A DNA stretch of 64,000 nt, taken from assembly GCA_002221725.1 (NCBI GenBank), contig NJFT01000009.1:124001-188000 (forward strand), in the 5' to 3' direction. Every line of letters begins with the position of its first letter. Within the stretch, counting starts at the first letter, position 1. Positions 33,132 to 45,696 of this stretch are shown here, in pieces. The notes beneath the pieces were generated by a model. That model was given only the letters and a program-made list of their open reading frames with translations, was not told where the DNA came from and did no database searches. The stretch is from Scedosporium boydii (lineage: Eukaryota > Ascomycota > Sordariomycetes > Microascales > Microascaceae). Made by a program: the position numbers and the translations under genes.

Positions 33132-35893
33132 GGACAGACATGGACGAGGGGCAAGAGCGAGCGTTAACGGCGGTCGATGCTTGGCTGTGGGTGGGCATGG
33201 CCTGGCCTGGCGCTGCAACTTTTGATTGTCAATGGTCAGTGGTCACCAACAAGAGGAGGCGAAATATTCGGGTACAGCGGGTTGGATGGTGCGCCCGGTG
33301 CAGAAAAGGCAACGCACGAAGTACGAAGAGAAAACGTCAAAAAGTACGAAGTAGTTTCTTTTTATTAATAGCGGGTTAATACGGTTCCAGTTGAGTCTCC
33401 TTCATGTTGCGTAGTGCAGGATGGATCAACCACACACCAGAACTGATATCCTTCAGGTGAGTATCATTGATAAAAATATCAATGCGCCAGTACTTCGTAC
33501 TCGACACAAGTCGTCCAGTCCAGGCAAGCAAAGCACTTTCACTTTCCTTCAAGGGAGCGGGGCAGGCTCTGGTGTGATTGATGGCTGGATGCATGCTCGT
33601 TTGAACAGGCATCAAGGGTTCGCACTGACCAGGCCAGACCAGGCCGGGCTAGGACTGGACTGGACAGTGTGGAAGGAGGAAGAGAGCACTTGACAGATGA
33701 GAATGAGAGGACCATGGGCATTCCATTCCACCATCGAATCAATGAATTAATGCGGTAACGTGGAAGGCGGTCTGGTCTCTGGGCGGAGCACCGAACGGGG
33801 GGCAGCACACGGTCCGGAACAGCGTGCTAAGACTAAGACTGGACAGTATTTGAGCCTGTCGTGACATCAATCTTCTCTTTCGGAACTCAGTCGGCATCTC
33901 ACTGGCTCGCCTAGCCTGCAACATAAACACAACCAGCCCCAGAAAGTTCAAGGGGCAAAAGCAAGATCGGACTGTTTCTTGATCGACCATTTCGTTATCG
34001 ACGCTCTGATATTTCCCTCTTGTCTGTTACTCCCTTTGCCTTAAAGTGGTAGATAGGTCCGATCAATCCTATCCACGCCTATGCGGAGCACGTCCATTGA
34101 CTGTTTCCGATTGTATCAGATGAATCCAGATGGAAAGAAGTGCGAATGTGACCTTGGGACGTCATCGTCGTTGAGATGAGGGGTGGACTACAGTTTTACT
34201 AGGCATGGATCGGGAAAAACGGCATCCAGAATAGGACATTGGAAACTCCAAGCAAAGTGTTCAAGCGCTCCTCCATCTTCCATCACTTGCCCCCACCAAT
34301 TTCCAATCCATCCATTGTCCAGCCCTCATTGGTAAATATTACCAATATGCAGCGAGCCTAACATGTTCAGCCAGCGGTAATACACGTAATATACGTCGCC
34401 AGCCATGAGACGGTTGGCGGCTGATACACCAATATTAATGATAAGTTTGGAAGGATTTACATGGCAAACACCAGTAACGGGATCATTCGAAGGCTCACTG
34501 AACCCATGAGGTTGTGAATGGCCAAAACAGGTGCAGGGAGTCGGAACAATCCAGAGTGTCTCGAGCTCAACTCATCACCCTGCAACCGTGATTTATCAGT
34601 GGCCCACTTGTGACGGTCAAAGTGGTGTATTTGAATGCGGAAAACGAGAGGCTTTTTGAATAGCCAAAGTCAGACCTGGACATCCTCCTCGGGATGGGCG
34701 GAGATAAAAATGAGGTGGGCATGGAACGGGGCAGACCTAGAATCTAGATCCTAGATGGTTTTTTTTTTAGTGTAGGACCAACCCAGCCTCAAAGTTACGA
34801 CAGTTGGGCTCTCGTGCAGTCATACCTATACAGTGCTTCGCTCTGCATGCTTTCCGCTTTTTCATTTCGTCGATTCGGAGGTCCTTATTTGTGAGAAATC
34901 CCAACTCTTATAACCAATAATAAATGCCCAGATTGGCTATGAGAACCGGGCAATGCCGAGACCATTGTGCTGCGCAACCGCCTCGTCTCACTCGTCTCGC
35001 GAGTCCCGCTCGGTCTCTCTGTCGCTGTGCCTATCGATCCATCTGTGGTGTGCCTGTTCAATGAGGTTCGCCCTGGTGGGGATTACTCTGTCGTCTAATG
35101 GGAGGGGAGCGAAGCAAGTTTCAGTTGACTAGGTCTGCTCGTAAAAAGAGGTTAGAGATTCTAGTCCAGTCTCCACGAACCAAGTTGGTGCAAGGGCGGT
35201 ACGGGCAGCCAAGAAGTATCAAAGAAGATAGTTTTGCGAGTTGATGGTGCATCTGGGGGTATGAGGACAATGGAGGATTTATCCTGGCGGCATCCTGGCG
35301 CTCTTAACGGTAGGATTGTGCCGTAAAGGACGGTAAGACGGACGCTGGGACCACTTCAATTTAACCCCATCTAGCAACCGGTAAAGTGCTTGCATGAAAC
35401 AGTTACTTAGTCAAATTCGGTTTAGGGGACAGGAGCGACCGTGAGTGAGCGAGTGTGCGAGGACTCCGTAAGCCAATTCGGGCGTACATATAATAATTCA
35501 CTCTTACCCACTTACTACTTTTCCATCCGACGGCGTCCGGGAGTTCTCAAAAGCATCAATCCACTCTCGCACGATTGTCTCGCTTCGTACTGTATGGATC
35601 CTGGGCCTCACCTGAGCACTGCCCTGTTACACGGTTGAAAAAAGTGTGACGGATGGAGGGGAGATCAGCACTTGAGCATGGCAGGGAAGTTTAGCAAGGA
35701 GTATCAACCCTCTCCGACCACGGGACTCATCTTGAATCGAAACGAACATCTTGATTGGAGCGATGCCTCTTTCTCCCACATTCGAATAAGGGCATTCTAT
35801 GCTTCCACGTATTGACACTCGTTTTATTACGTGTTTACATCTGTAGAAATGCGTTGAACACTCAGTGTTGCAGACGGCAGTGCCATCTGCTTG

Positions 35894-35907
35894 CACACAC
35901 ACACACA
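35894..35907 (+). repeat. (CA)7 microsatellite
   Basis: An uninterrupted run of CA dinucleotides in intergenic DNA. Confidence 0.9.
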
Positions 35908-37111
35908 TTGATCTCATCTCCCATCTAGCCAGATGCATCCATCTATTTTCGTTATACATGGATGTCAATAAAAATCGAATGTATTACTTTACCTATGCAA
36001 GCCTACAATAAAAAATTGAACACATATGCCTCAATCTGGCCTGTGGTAAATCATAATATACAATTGTATGAAGACTCATGAGTTCATATTCCTATGCCCG
36101 CCTTTCTTCCTTGCCAGAAAACGGGAGACTGCGATTTGATCTCTTGAGCTCCGTCGAGATTAATATACGGAAGCGCGTACGAAGTTAAGGCGCTACAGAA
36201 TGTGTTAAAATAAGACGGCAGTCCGTTCCTTGGTGCATCAGTCTTCCGTAGCCAGAAGCATACGAAGTACGAGTGGCAACAGACACCGCCCGCCGGAGTA
36301 AAAAAGAAAACACCAAACGCAAACCGGAAAGGAAACATGGCAAATCCTATTTGGGTCTCGTATGAAAAGTAGCCGAGGGAACTGAATCAGCCTGCCTCGT
36401 TCAATTGTCTGGTATAAAATCTAGATGCGGGGACAAAATGAGGCGGGCGCAAACTGGGACGTCGGCGTTGACTAACGGTGGAAAGCCTCATAGTTTTGCG
36501 CCTCTGACTCGAGACAAGTGTGGTGAAGGGCGTCCAAAACGGATCGCCTGACGACCTCATGTTCTTCCTTTTTTACTCGGATGGTGACCAAAGGGGGGCA
36601 GTGGAGGGAGAAATTCGTTAATTTATCCGTATTCCCATCGCGAGTGGCCGACGGCCCAAGTGCACGATTCCGAAAGAGCCAGCCAAGTTGAGGCACAGAA
36701 CTGATGACATCGAACCTAGCCAAAGCCCGAAGTAGGTGATTGATTCCTTGTCTCACAGATCTCACAGAGTAAGAATAAACTGCAGCCATCCATCGGGCAG
36801 GGTGGGGTAACAGTGAACATTTACTTCGTACTTGCTTGTGAGATGAGAATCGACTTCTCGCTCTTTGCATTTTCGGCACAAGTGCAAGTTGTATTATTAT
36901 CAGTATTATAAGCCTCCATTGGGACCTGAGGAAGAGAAGGCTCTCGTTTGGGGCAAATCGATAATAAAACGTATTTATTTTTGTCTTCTAAGTAGTCATA
37001 CGAAATATATCTTATTCAAGCCTGGATTTATGACTGCAGCATGTGGGAACAACATCCACCGCCTTCACTTTTGTCGTGGTTTGCAGACTGAACTGATGCA
37101 TCTGTCATATC

Positions 37112-37127
37112 TTTTTTTTTTTTTTTT
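37112..37127 (+). repeat. T16 homopolymer
   Basis: Sixteen consecutive thymines in intergenic DNA. Such a tract can be a sequencing length error or a nucleosome-excluding element. Confidence 0.9.
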
Positions 37128-38368
37128 CCTTGTTCACTTAAGACTAAATTTTACTCGCCAACTCAAGCTCGACCTCGTTGATCCACAGTGGCGGGCACAA
37201 GAAGTGTGCTTCGTACAAATTAGATGCGCCGGGCTGTACGGCGGTCCAGCATGAGGATTAAATGCTTGTGCCATGAAACTAAAAATCCGGCATAATACAC
37301 AGGTACGTGAGGTGATGGATACTTAAAAGGTGTTGAATACGACCTTGGGTGAGGGCTGGCTCTCGGCAAGGGCAAAGCCAGAATCTAGAAATAACCGAGC
37401 GATCTCAGATGTGAATGTATCTGTCCTTCCATGGCTGGCTCTTGTGGAAACTAGACCGAGTCAATGTGGTATTAGACCCATTTGCCAGCCTCGAGTTCGA
37501 GCAATCATCGGCTCTGGAACATCAACCTCGAAAGCTGGACGATGTAAGAGGCCAGACATTGATAACCGACGGACCAATTTCTGCGGGCCACAACATCGTG
37601 GTGCTGCCCCCAAATAAGCTCGCATTCCAGCTTGCCGGGGTCTCTCTTTTTTTTCCCCCCCTTGTTCTTTTCATTTTATCGCCTTTTCAGGCAACTTTAG
37701 GTCGAGCTTGGCCTGGTCATGGGTCTTATCATTGCCACTCTGCTTCGCTTTCGCTTTGTGGTTGGCCACGGCCATCAACCCACGATCCAGAACGCCGTCT
37801 GCCTTTTCCCGCCCGATTTTCTTCCGCTAGCCCAAGGGCAGCGCTCCGTAATTATTACCCCGGAATAGCCGAGCAAGTTCGTGCAAATCGTCTGGATTTC
37901 CTCCTTTTGCCACGGCTCCGAATCCACCCCCGTCGTTGCGCCGCCAACGCCTTAGAAGCTGAGAGAGAAAGACGCCTCGACACTGGGGGTGTGAAAGAGT
38001 TCTTCTACTTCGTATATTACCTCAACGTATTCCGCCAGAGTCAGCCCCGTACCGCAACTGATCAATTTCGTTTCGCCGACTAGTGGCGACCGTCACGGCT
38101 AGACCTTGTTAGCCGTCAAGCCAGGCCTAAATCCCAGCTCACGACTTCTCGTAGGGAGGAGGGGGTTGCTTAGGAATCATTATTACTGTTGGTTTTAGTC
38201 GGTTATTGCAGCAAGCTCTCGTGATCCCTTGCGAAGTGTATTTGTAGGGTTTCATGTCAGGTGGGCAAGTAGCGACTGGCCTCTCATCCTATCGACTGCT
38301 ATCGCATATTCGCGCGGGCAAGTGAAATTGGACAAATAACTCGATCTTGTCCATATATATGAAGTAGA

Positions 38369-38400
38369 TCTCTCTCTCTCTCTCTCTTTATATATATGAT
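38369..38400 (+). repeat. (TC)9 run followed by TATATATA
   Basis: Nine TC dinucleotides (38369-38386) run directly into TTTATATATATGA. About 70 nt downstream is the ATG of the small candidate gene. A TATA-like element followed by a pyrimidine-rich stretch (38415-38435) is a common fungal core-promoter arrangement. Confidence 0.7.
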
Positions 38401-38469
38401 ACATATATATCACAAGCTCTCCCTTTCTCACTTACACGCAGCAGTGGCGTCCAAGAAACCCGATCGGAG

Positions 38470-38713
38470 ATGGACGGACAGGCCAAATGGTCCGTAGAAA
38501 ACCAGGGACTCTACGATGTGTCAGATGCAAGTGAGTTTCGAGGATATATTAATCGACGCCCTCATCGACAACCTATGATTCCATTCCCTGGTTCCCATCC
38601 AACCTCTCCACTACTCCCTAGTCGAGTGTGTTCTTAGCAACGACTCCATTGGCCACATCTTGACTCCAAGAACCCGTTCCCGACCCAAGACAGAAGCCAG
38701 GCTCGGTGTATGA
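38470..38713 (+). CDS. Candidate tiny two-exon gene (50 residues), unrecognised
   Basis: Exon 1 is 38470-38530 and exon 2 is 38622-38713, with an intron of 91 nt (donor GTGAGT, acceptor CCCTAG). The spliced protein starts MDGQAKWSVENQGLYDVSDA and continues with a hydrophobic-then-basic half ending TEARLGV. It is the only recognisable promoter-like arrangement in the surrounding desert: a TATA run at about 38389 and a pyrimidine-rich stretch before the ATG. Against it: the protein is short, the branch site is weak, no family is recognised, and donor-acceptor pairs this good arise by chance in 10 kb. Without splicing the ORF stops after 56 codons. Confidence 0.28.
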
Positions 38714-41700
38714 TTCGCCCGTGCGGGAACAACCAAGACCCTTGCGGCGATCATTCTCCGGGGGTCGATCTAAGCTGTACAAAGCAATCGCACCGAGACA
38801 CAGAAAAAGAAAAAGAGAAATAAAGAAAAAGGAAATAAAGACATAAAGAAAAGAAAGAAAAAGCGGAACGCAACGAGCCTCCCCCACCTCGACTACCCTC
38901 TTCTTAGATTTGTGCAGATACTGGATCTTCGACTGTTCCAGATCTGTTGTTCCGTTGTTTCCTCGATCTTCCGGGGACGCCCATCTCCTTGGTAATCATT
39001 TGGCCAGTACTTTCCTTCCTGCGCACAGCGTCCGACATCTGTTTAAGAGTGATCATCGGCTTCAGCAATCCCCGTGCGACCCAGGATCCCTCCCCTCCAC
39101 CCTCCACGCTCGCATTGGATGGTGGCCAAAAGGTTCCTCCCTGTTGGAGACCAACTCAACGTAACAACCTAACGACGTAACGGCTGACCAAAGTCATGCG
39201 TCATGCCCCGCCGAGGAAAAGAGGAAAAGAGGTCGGAATTGTGCTTGACCTGGCATCGAAGCGCGGAATAAATCTAGTTCGTCTGTTGGTTGGCCTGGCC
39301 GTTACGACCAACATCATTGATCCATAAAAATCAAGTTATACCCACGCCTAGACTGATACTACCTGCCAGCTACAGCGACTGTCATACCTTGGCTGGCCTC
39401 TTTGATTTCGTCGGACAGCAGCGACGCACGCACGCATCAATGGATACTTCGTAAGTTGCTGGTCGCCCCCCCCCTCCATTGTGACCCCTCACTTTTCCCC
39501 CGCCTATCCTGATCCATCGAATTTAGTATGATTGCAGTGAGCCGAGCCAAGTTGCTTGGCTGTTAGGTCGATAGTTGATTGATGATCCATGCTCACGTCC
39601 AAACGACCCGACTCGTCGTTGAGCGCGATCAGCGTCAGAGTCAGCCGAGCAAGAGCGACCAAGGACCCAACAGTGAACATCAAATGAGCATTAGCATTGA
39701 TGAGAATTGGCATGGGCGTACACTAATAGACAATAAACATAGGCATATGCGTAGGCATACACTGGCATGAGCATGGCGGAGAGTGGCAGTGGCAGGGAAG
39801 CGATGGCGAAGCATTGCTAATCGAGACTAATGCATCAATGCTATTTGGTATTACTGAAGACTTGAGAAGACAGTTGAGTGCAGTCCCTCACATCTCACTT
39901 GCTCATACTCCGTGCTTGCACATTCGCCCACTTCAGAAGCTAGCAGGTGACTTTGTGAGGACAACCCGAGCGATCAAATTGATGGATTGAGGATCCTATC
40001 AACAGAAACATTTTCGACCTCGTAAAGCCCCAGGAAGAAGCAAGTTTCAAGTTTCCTCGTGCCAGCCTAGCTCTCCCCAGCCGCCGCACTAATCAAACCA
40101 AGCATGATCACAATCGATGAAATGATTTTAACCCACACACGCTGGCCCTCTCGATTCAACATCCAACCCGAAGAGATTGTCTCTTGCCACTTGGCCATTG
40201 GCTCCGAAGCCCAAAGCCCACTCACATCAGCAACTAATTACTCCATGCACAACGAAGTACTTCATACTTCATCCGCAGAGGACATCATTGACTCCTTTTG
40301 GCTTGACCCATCTCGCTAGCTCTTTGTGATCGACTGAAACCTCGCTTCGGACTTGTCCCTCATCCCTCCGTTTTGCGCCTCTCCTTTTTGCTAGCGCACG
40401 AAGTAGTGTGCGGTGAGACATTCAATCGGAAGACGTACGAAACCCCACTTGGCAACTTGCTAATATTCTTCGAATCCATCGCATATCGCATCCCCGCCAG
40501 CCATTTGATCCCCTCCGTCCCTCGGTGAGCGCTCCGCTTGGATTCTGATTCCTCGCCTGCGCTCCCAGGGCTAGACAACCTTGCGCGTGCATTTTACACT
40601 GGACATGAGTCACGGATCTCCTATTGACACTTAAATATTGGATTTTCTCCACCACACGAGGTCGTAGTTTTAAACTAGATTCCTTCGTAGAAGCCGAAAG
40701 GCTTCCGGGACGATTCCGGACTCAGGACCTTAAGCAGGGCTCCATAATACCAAGAAGCAATGAGCCATTTCCCCGTCCATAGAATTCATTCATTGATCAC
40801 AACCCCTGCCAACGAGGATCTCGCCATCGGTCTCAGGTCCGTCTGCTTCCCAGCAATTCACCATCCGCCTGCTACAGCATGAATACCCTGGTAACTCTTG
40901 AATATAATCCCGCACGCTCCTTGTCGATGTCCACACATATTTTGGACGGGACACCGAAGCACCGGCAATACAGAGATGTCCGTCTGTCCAGGGGCTTTTC
41001 TCCTCTCAGCCCTTCCACGCAAGGGTCACTGGCGTGGCGAATGAACTAGGTCCATCCATCGCGCATTTCCATGACTCGGGAGATCCCGATCCGCTTATAA
41101 AATTATGACTTGGAAGATGCAAATATCGTTTGACTTGGAGTCGTGCCATCCCCATCGGACGAAATCGGCATAGGGGAAGAAAAAAAAAATAGCATGTTGA
41201 TAAAGCCCATCCGCGAAGGACCTAGAAATAGGTGATAGCCGCCTGTCGGCCCCGGTTCAAAAGTATTGTGAAGGGTGCACCTCTGTCGAGCGGCAAACAA
41301 AGGCTAGGGTCGCCAAAAGTGGTTGAGCTAAAACTTCAGCATCTCGTCTCGGGATCTTTGCTGATATCTGAGAGTGATGGCTCTGGAGGCTCTTTACGCT
41401 GGCGACAACCCTATCTACGTAAGCAACCCAGCATCCTGAGGGAATGAGCCAAGTAGATATGAATTCGGTTCCGGAAAATAACGGCTGGGCATCCCAGACT
41501 TGGCTCATAGAGGATGAAGGCGTTCCGCTTCAGATCACTAGTTGTAGTCACGACATCGAACATAATGGCCGTCAGCAAGAATAACGAGCCGCAATAGCGG
41601 CGGTGGGTAGTTTATTTGGACATATAACTCGTAAACATCTCGAATTCCACGACTTCCGCAATTCCAACCCCCCCTGCCTTAACGTTATCGTTTGCCTCGG

Positions 41701-41752
41701 GGACAGCTAGTCCTCTTCGATACCACATCTTGATGATGGGCCAGACCTCTTC
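38714..41752. other. Intergenic, 3' side of APC2
   Basis: No recognised gene in 3 kb. It contains TACTTCGTA at 39445 and degenerate copies around 40250-40262 (ACGAAGTACTTCATACTTC). Short ORFs here look like noise. Confidence 0.6.
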
Positions 41753-44377
41753 TCATTTCTTGATCAACTTGTACTTGCCCCCAACAAGCTCCAGATCCCC
41801 TTCATCGACCTTATCCCCCAAGAACTCTAGCAGTTGCTCATCACTCCAAGGAAACCCATCCGGGATAAGCATCTTCAACATCATGCCAATCTGCGCCGCA
41901 GGCATCACCGCTGCGGAGTTGGTAAGCATAGATTTAACAAACTGCCAGTAGACCTGCCGCTGCTGGAGCTCCTTGGCGTTGATAGCGCGACCAGGCTTTC
42001 GAGCAGGCGTAGCAGGGCCGGCTTTGGTAGGAGACGCCGAAGCGGCCGGGCCACGGGACGGCTCCTCCTCGAGAGTCTCCCGGACAACATAACCTCCCGC
42101 GCCATCTCCTCGGAGAACATTCTTCTCGACCCATAGAGCAAGGGATTCCTCTATAAGGTCGCTATCCATTTGTAGCTGCTCCTCAAGGTCCTCCACGGTC
42201 TTCCGCACGGGGTTCCCATTTTGGTTTTGGTCATCCTCATCACCAAAGGCGTAAATGACTGCCGCTTGGTAGGTCTTGCAGTCCACCTTGACCTGCCTAT
42301 CTTGAAGCTCCAGTTCTACCGTGGCGGTACCGATGTTGTCTATCCATGTGAGCTTACGCGACGATTTGAGGCTTTCAAAGCCCGACGCGTATTGTTTCTG
42401 AACTTCCGTGACGGGGGTCGGAACAAGAAAATGCTCTCTCGGCAAGGTGGGCCAGAAGAGCCGTGATAGGATCTTTGCATGGTAGTTGGCAAGAAACAAG
42501 GCGTCGCCCGGGCCTGTTAGACCTGGTTTAACGGTTCGGGTGATGGCCGCATCAACGCGTAGGGAGTCCCCGATATCCTTAAGCATGACATCGCAGTTTT
42601 GGAGCGCGTTCTCTCCAAATCGCTTCTTCAGTAGCTTGAGGACGGCCATCTCCTGCACGAACGGCGGCTCTTGGGATAGTAATCTTTCGGCGATGATGCT
42701 TTGGAATTCCTTGATGAATATGTCCTGGGAGCCAAGAGCGCTGATAAGCGTGCCGACCACGTCTTCCGACTTGGGTCGCTTGTAATTAACAGCTGCGTCA
42801 ACGGGGACCGGAAGCCAGTCCATATCGTCCCAGTCTAGTTCCTCGTCCTCGACGTTGGTACGCCGATTTTGAGATGGATCGTTCAGCAGACGTGCAAGTT
42901 CAACAAGCTTCCCACGGGCTAGTTCTTCGCTCTCTTTGCCCGGATCGGCGAGAAGACCGGTTACCACGATGCGAATTGCATCGCTTCGCTGGCAAAGGTA
43001 GAGCTGGAGCGAATGAACAACCCTGTCTAGGAGGACTTTTGAATGGTCCAGAGCATGGAAAGTCCGAATCATCGATATGTAGACTTGAAGGATTTTCAAG
43101 GTCGAGCAGCCAGGATGAAGGAGTCGACGTTGAAGAGCATGAGAGAACGCATCCGTAAGCTGCAATCGCCTCTGTGGTGTTGTGATTGTCACGCGCAGGT
43201 CATCCAAGCCATCCTTACTATTTGGCCAGCTGAGAACAATGTCGAATAGTTCCTGTATCCGCAGCATAGCGAGTCGTCCGAGTGCAACGTCTTTCCATTT
43301 TGATACGTCGGACCACGGCACCTGGCTCTCTCCTAGCCGGCTCAGGACCTCGACAGCTAAACGTGAAAAGTGGTTTTCGACCCAGCCGCATAAATGATCG
43401 GTGCAATACGAGCCGCCACCTGGTTCGCCAGGCATCGATCTCCTAAACGATCTCGGCTTTCCAAAGGACCACCGACCGGCGTATGAAGCAACCACAAATT
43501 CTCCCATGAGAACATCCATAAGTTCTGCAAATAGAACTTGGAAGCGCTCCCCCGTGAGGCCGACTTTATGAAGGGACTCAACCATGCTGACGAGTTCGGA
43601 CCTCGACGCCGCCATCTCACTATCCGTCGGCGTTTCGCCCTTCGAAGGAACTCCAAGAGAGGTACGAATCTGATGGCGCAAGACGGCCTTCAGGGCTGAC
43701 AACAAGTTTGGCGAAATGGAGTTGCCAATCATGGCGTGAAGGTCATGGCGGAATCTCTCCATAGCCACCGTTGAGCCGTCGTCCGGCATGCCACGGAGAA
43801 TCAAGTTCAGTCCGTAGAGATACTGCCTATGCGCCGCCTCGAGAGTATGCATGCTCCCCAGCAGCACCTGGGCGTGGTTCGCGTTTTCTCCGCAGGCTGA
43901 TAGCAACGGCAAGACGTGCTGAACGAAGTGATGTCTCACCTGTTGCGTATGCCACAGCAAGATGTCTTCCGTGTGCGACGCATGCGGTGCATACTTTTCC
44001 GGAGACAGCACTACCGTCAGCGCCTCGTGAAAGATCTCATCGGTGTCCTGTGACTCGCGCACCAGGGGCCCAAATGAATCCTCGGCCGCAACAGAGGCGG
44101 GAAGCTGGATCCTAGAGGTTACAGTGTGCCATGCCCGATCCCATCGGACTTGGTCATCGGCATACCCGGACACTCCACCGGCAGAGGGCTGTCGCGCATG
44201 CCGTGATCGCGGACTAGTTCCCTGCGTAGGAGCTGGTGGGGTAGGGAGTAGCCCAAAGGGTTGGCCCTCCTCTGCGAACCTAACCGACGGAGTGGAGTAC
44301 GGTGTGGGTTGGGACACGTCCGTGTGGAAAACAGATTTGAATATGGCCTGTTTCCTCGCCGTAAGTGTCGAATTCAT
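41753..44377 (-). CDS. apc2: Anaphase-promoting complex subunit 2 (cullin-like scaffold)
   Basis: One exon, 874 residues from the ATG at 44377 (MNSTLTARKQ). The frame is open 26 codons further up but only from a GTG. The N-terminal two thirds are helical cullin-repeat type. The cullin homology region spans about residues 545-740 and includes DIFIKEFQSIIAERLL, LPREHFLVPTPV and TWIDNIGTATVELELQ. The last 67 residues are the APC2 winged-helix domain (VYWQFVKSML...GKYKLIKK). In other eukaryotes APC2 holds the RING subunit APC11 and the E2 within the nuclear APC/C, which ubiquitinates cyclin B and securin to drive anaphase and mitotic exit. The length is in the usual range for fungal APC2, and no truncation is seen. 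Confidence 0.95.
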   Translation of the reverse strand: MNSTLTARKQAIFKSVFHTDVSQPTPYSTPSVRFAEEGQPFGLLPTPPAPTQGTSPRSRHARQPSAGGVSGYADDQVRWDRAWHTVTSRIQLPASVAAEDSFGPLVRESQDTDEIFHEALTVVLSPEKYAPHASHTEDILLWHTQQVRHHFVQHVLPLLSACGENANHAQVLLGSMHTLEAAHRQYLYGLNLILRGMPDDGSTVAMERFRHDLHAMIGNSISPNLLSALKAVLRHQIRTSLGVPSKGETPTDSEMAASRSELVSMVESLHKVGLTGERFQVLFAELMDVLMGEFVVASYAGRWSFGKPRSFRRSMPGEPGGGSYCTDHLCGWVENHFSRLAVEVLSRLGESQVPWSDVSKWKDVALGRLAMLRIQELFDIVLSWPNSKDGLDDLRVTITTPQRRLQLTDAFSHALQRRLLHPGCSTLKILQVYISMIRTFHALDHSKVLLDRVVHSLQLYLCQRSDAIRIVVTGLLADPGKESEELARGKLVELARLLNDPSQNRRTNVEDEELDWDDMDWLPVPVDAAVNYKRPKSEDVVGTLISALGSQDIFIKEFQSIIAERLLSQEPPFVQEMAVLKLLKKRFGENALQNCDVMLKDIGDSLRVDAAITRTVKPGLTGPGDALFLANYHAKILSRLFWPTLPREHFLVPTPVTEVQKQYASGFESLKSSRKLTWIDNIGTATVELELQDRQVKVDCKTYQAAVIYAFGDEDDQNQNGNPVRKTVEDLEEQLQMDSDLIEESLALWVEKNVLRGDGAGGYVVRETLEEEPSRGPAASASPTKAGPATPARKPGRAINAKELQQRQVYWQFVKSMLTNSAAVMPAAQIGMMLKMLIPDGFPWSDEQLLEFLGDKVDEGDLELVGGKYKLIKK

Positions 44378-45685
44378 TGCCGCGACACGACGTATGAAAC
44401 CTTTGATGGGCGGAGGTGGTTTCGCAGGAAACCCCACCCAAGGGTTGAGAAACACTTGAAGATCACTAGAACCGGATGGAACTGCGAATTGACGTCCTTC
44501 CCTTGAATGATACGCGAGAGACGGTGATGAGGATGGTGGTGGTGGTGAGAGTGCCTGGCTGTCGATTTTCTCAGCACTTGTTTACATTGATTCCTTCCGA
44601 TGATGCTTTTGCTGGGAGGGGCGTTTAGCGGTAGGTTTGGTGTGTCAAGCGCCTAGAACGCGCTTCACGAGGGTTCTGAAAATTCTTGCGGCGGAAAAGT
44701 GTTTGGTACATGTACTTTCAATTGTGCTGTGGTCTCAATCTTGCGAGTCCAGGTACTTCTTGTGGGTCCCACCACTGACTCTTGCCTGCAACTGGCAAGA
44801 GCTTCACTGGTTGAAAGGTCCAGCATCATGATTGCCGAAGATCATCTTCACCACTTCAAGCTTTAAATTTAGTGCTCTCCGGACATAGCTGACATGACAT
44901 TATTCGCTCCCTGAGAAGCTAAATATTCACATGGGTGTTATTTCAATACATTCTGATAACAAACACATTTCGCACAGACATCTTGTGACGAATCCTCCTG
45001 CGAGTCGTTGAGTGGTACACGATGCAATGCCGAACCAAACTCATATATTGCGAACTTGTGTCTCGATGCAGCGTAAAGTGCTTTACTCCTAGTCCCCCCG
45101 CCCTCGGGAAGTTCGAAATGAAGCAGCAACGAATTTGATTCTCTCCCGCCCGACCAGTATGCCACCTAATCAATCCCGTGTCTGCGTAACATTCCGAACG
45201 AGTTGGGCTGGACGATCCGAAGTCATAACATGCCGCCTAGGGAGGCCTGGGAGCGAAGAATTCACACCTTACACTGATCATGTGCCCAGAAAAGGTCAAA
45301 GCCTCATGTATATGATATCTACAGCTCCTTATCAGTAGGGGTGGTTTGCCGCAAACCCAACGGCAAGCTGACATCCCGGAGCGGGCATTTGATATCACGG
45401 CTCCTACCGTGATGACTCCATCGCCGTGAAGGCGCAGCGACTACGTCCGAGGAGATGAACATTCAAACGAAGCACCCCCCAAGAGCCCTTAGTTCCGGTG
45501 GCTATACCCTACTGAATTAGCTTGCGTCCGTTAGCTGTCAGCCGATAGTCACGAGCGGGCACGCAAAGGGGCGTGTACTTCGTAAGCGAGAAGCGAGAAT
45601 TGAGGAGCTGCGCAAAACAAGGCTGCGTCGCCTCGCCGGCATTCCCATCACACGACGCTCACTTTAAGCGACCGTCGCTGCCTTT

Positions 45686-45696
45686 GGGGGGGGGGG
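45686..45696 (+). repeat. G11 homopolymer
   Basis: Eleven consecutive guanines in intergenic DNA, rare in this window. Confidence 0.9.

Larger units (their letters stand above)
31112..38469. other. Gene-poor region upstream of the RING gene
   Basis: About 7.4 kb with no recognised protein. The longest ORF (37415-38083, plus, 222 codons) has no known domain and an irregular composition. Exact TACGAAGTA/TACTTCGTA copies are at 32783, 33015, 33345, 33491, 36261, 36832 and 38006, with many one-mismatch relatives. The first 1 kb upstream of 31111 must hold the RING-gene promoter. Pyrimidine-rich tracts occur at about 31815-31840. Confidence 0.6.
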
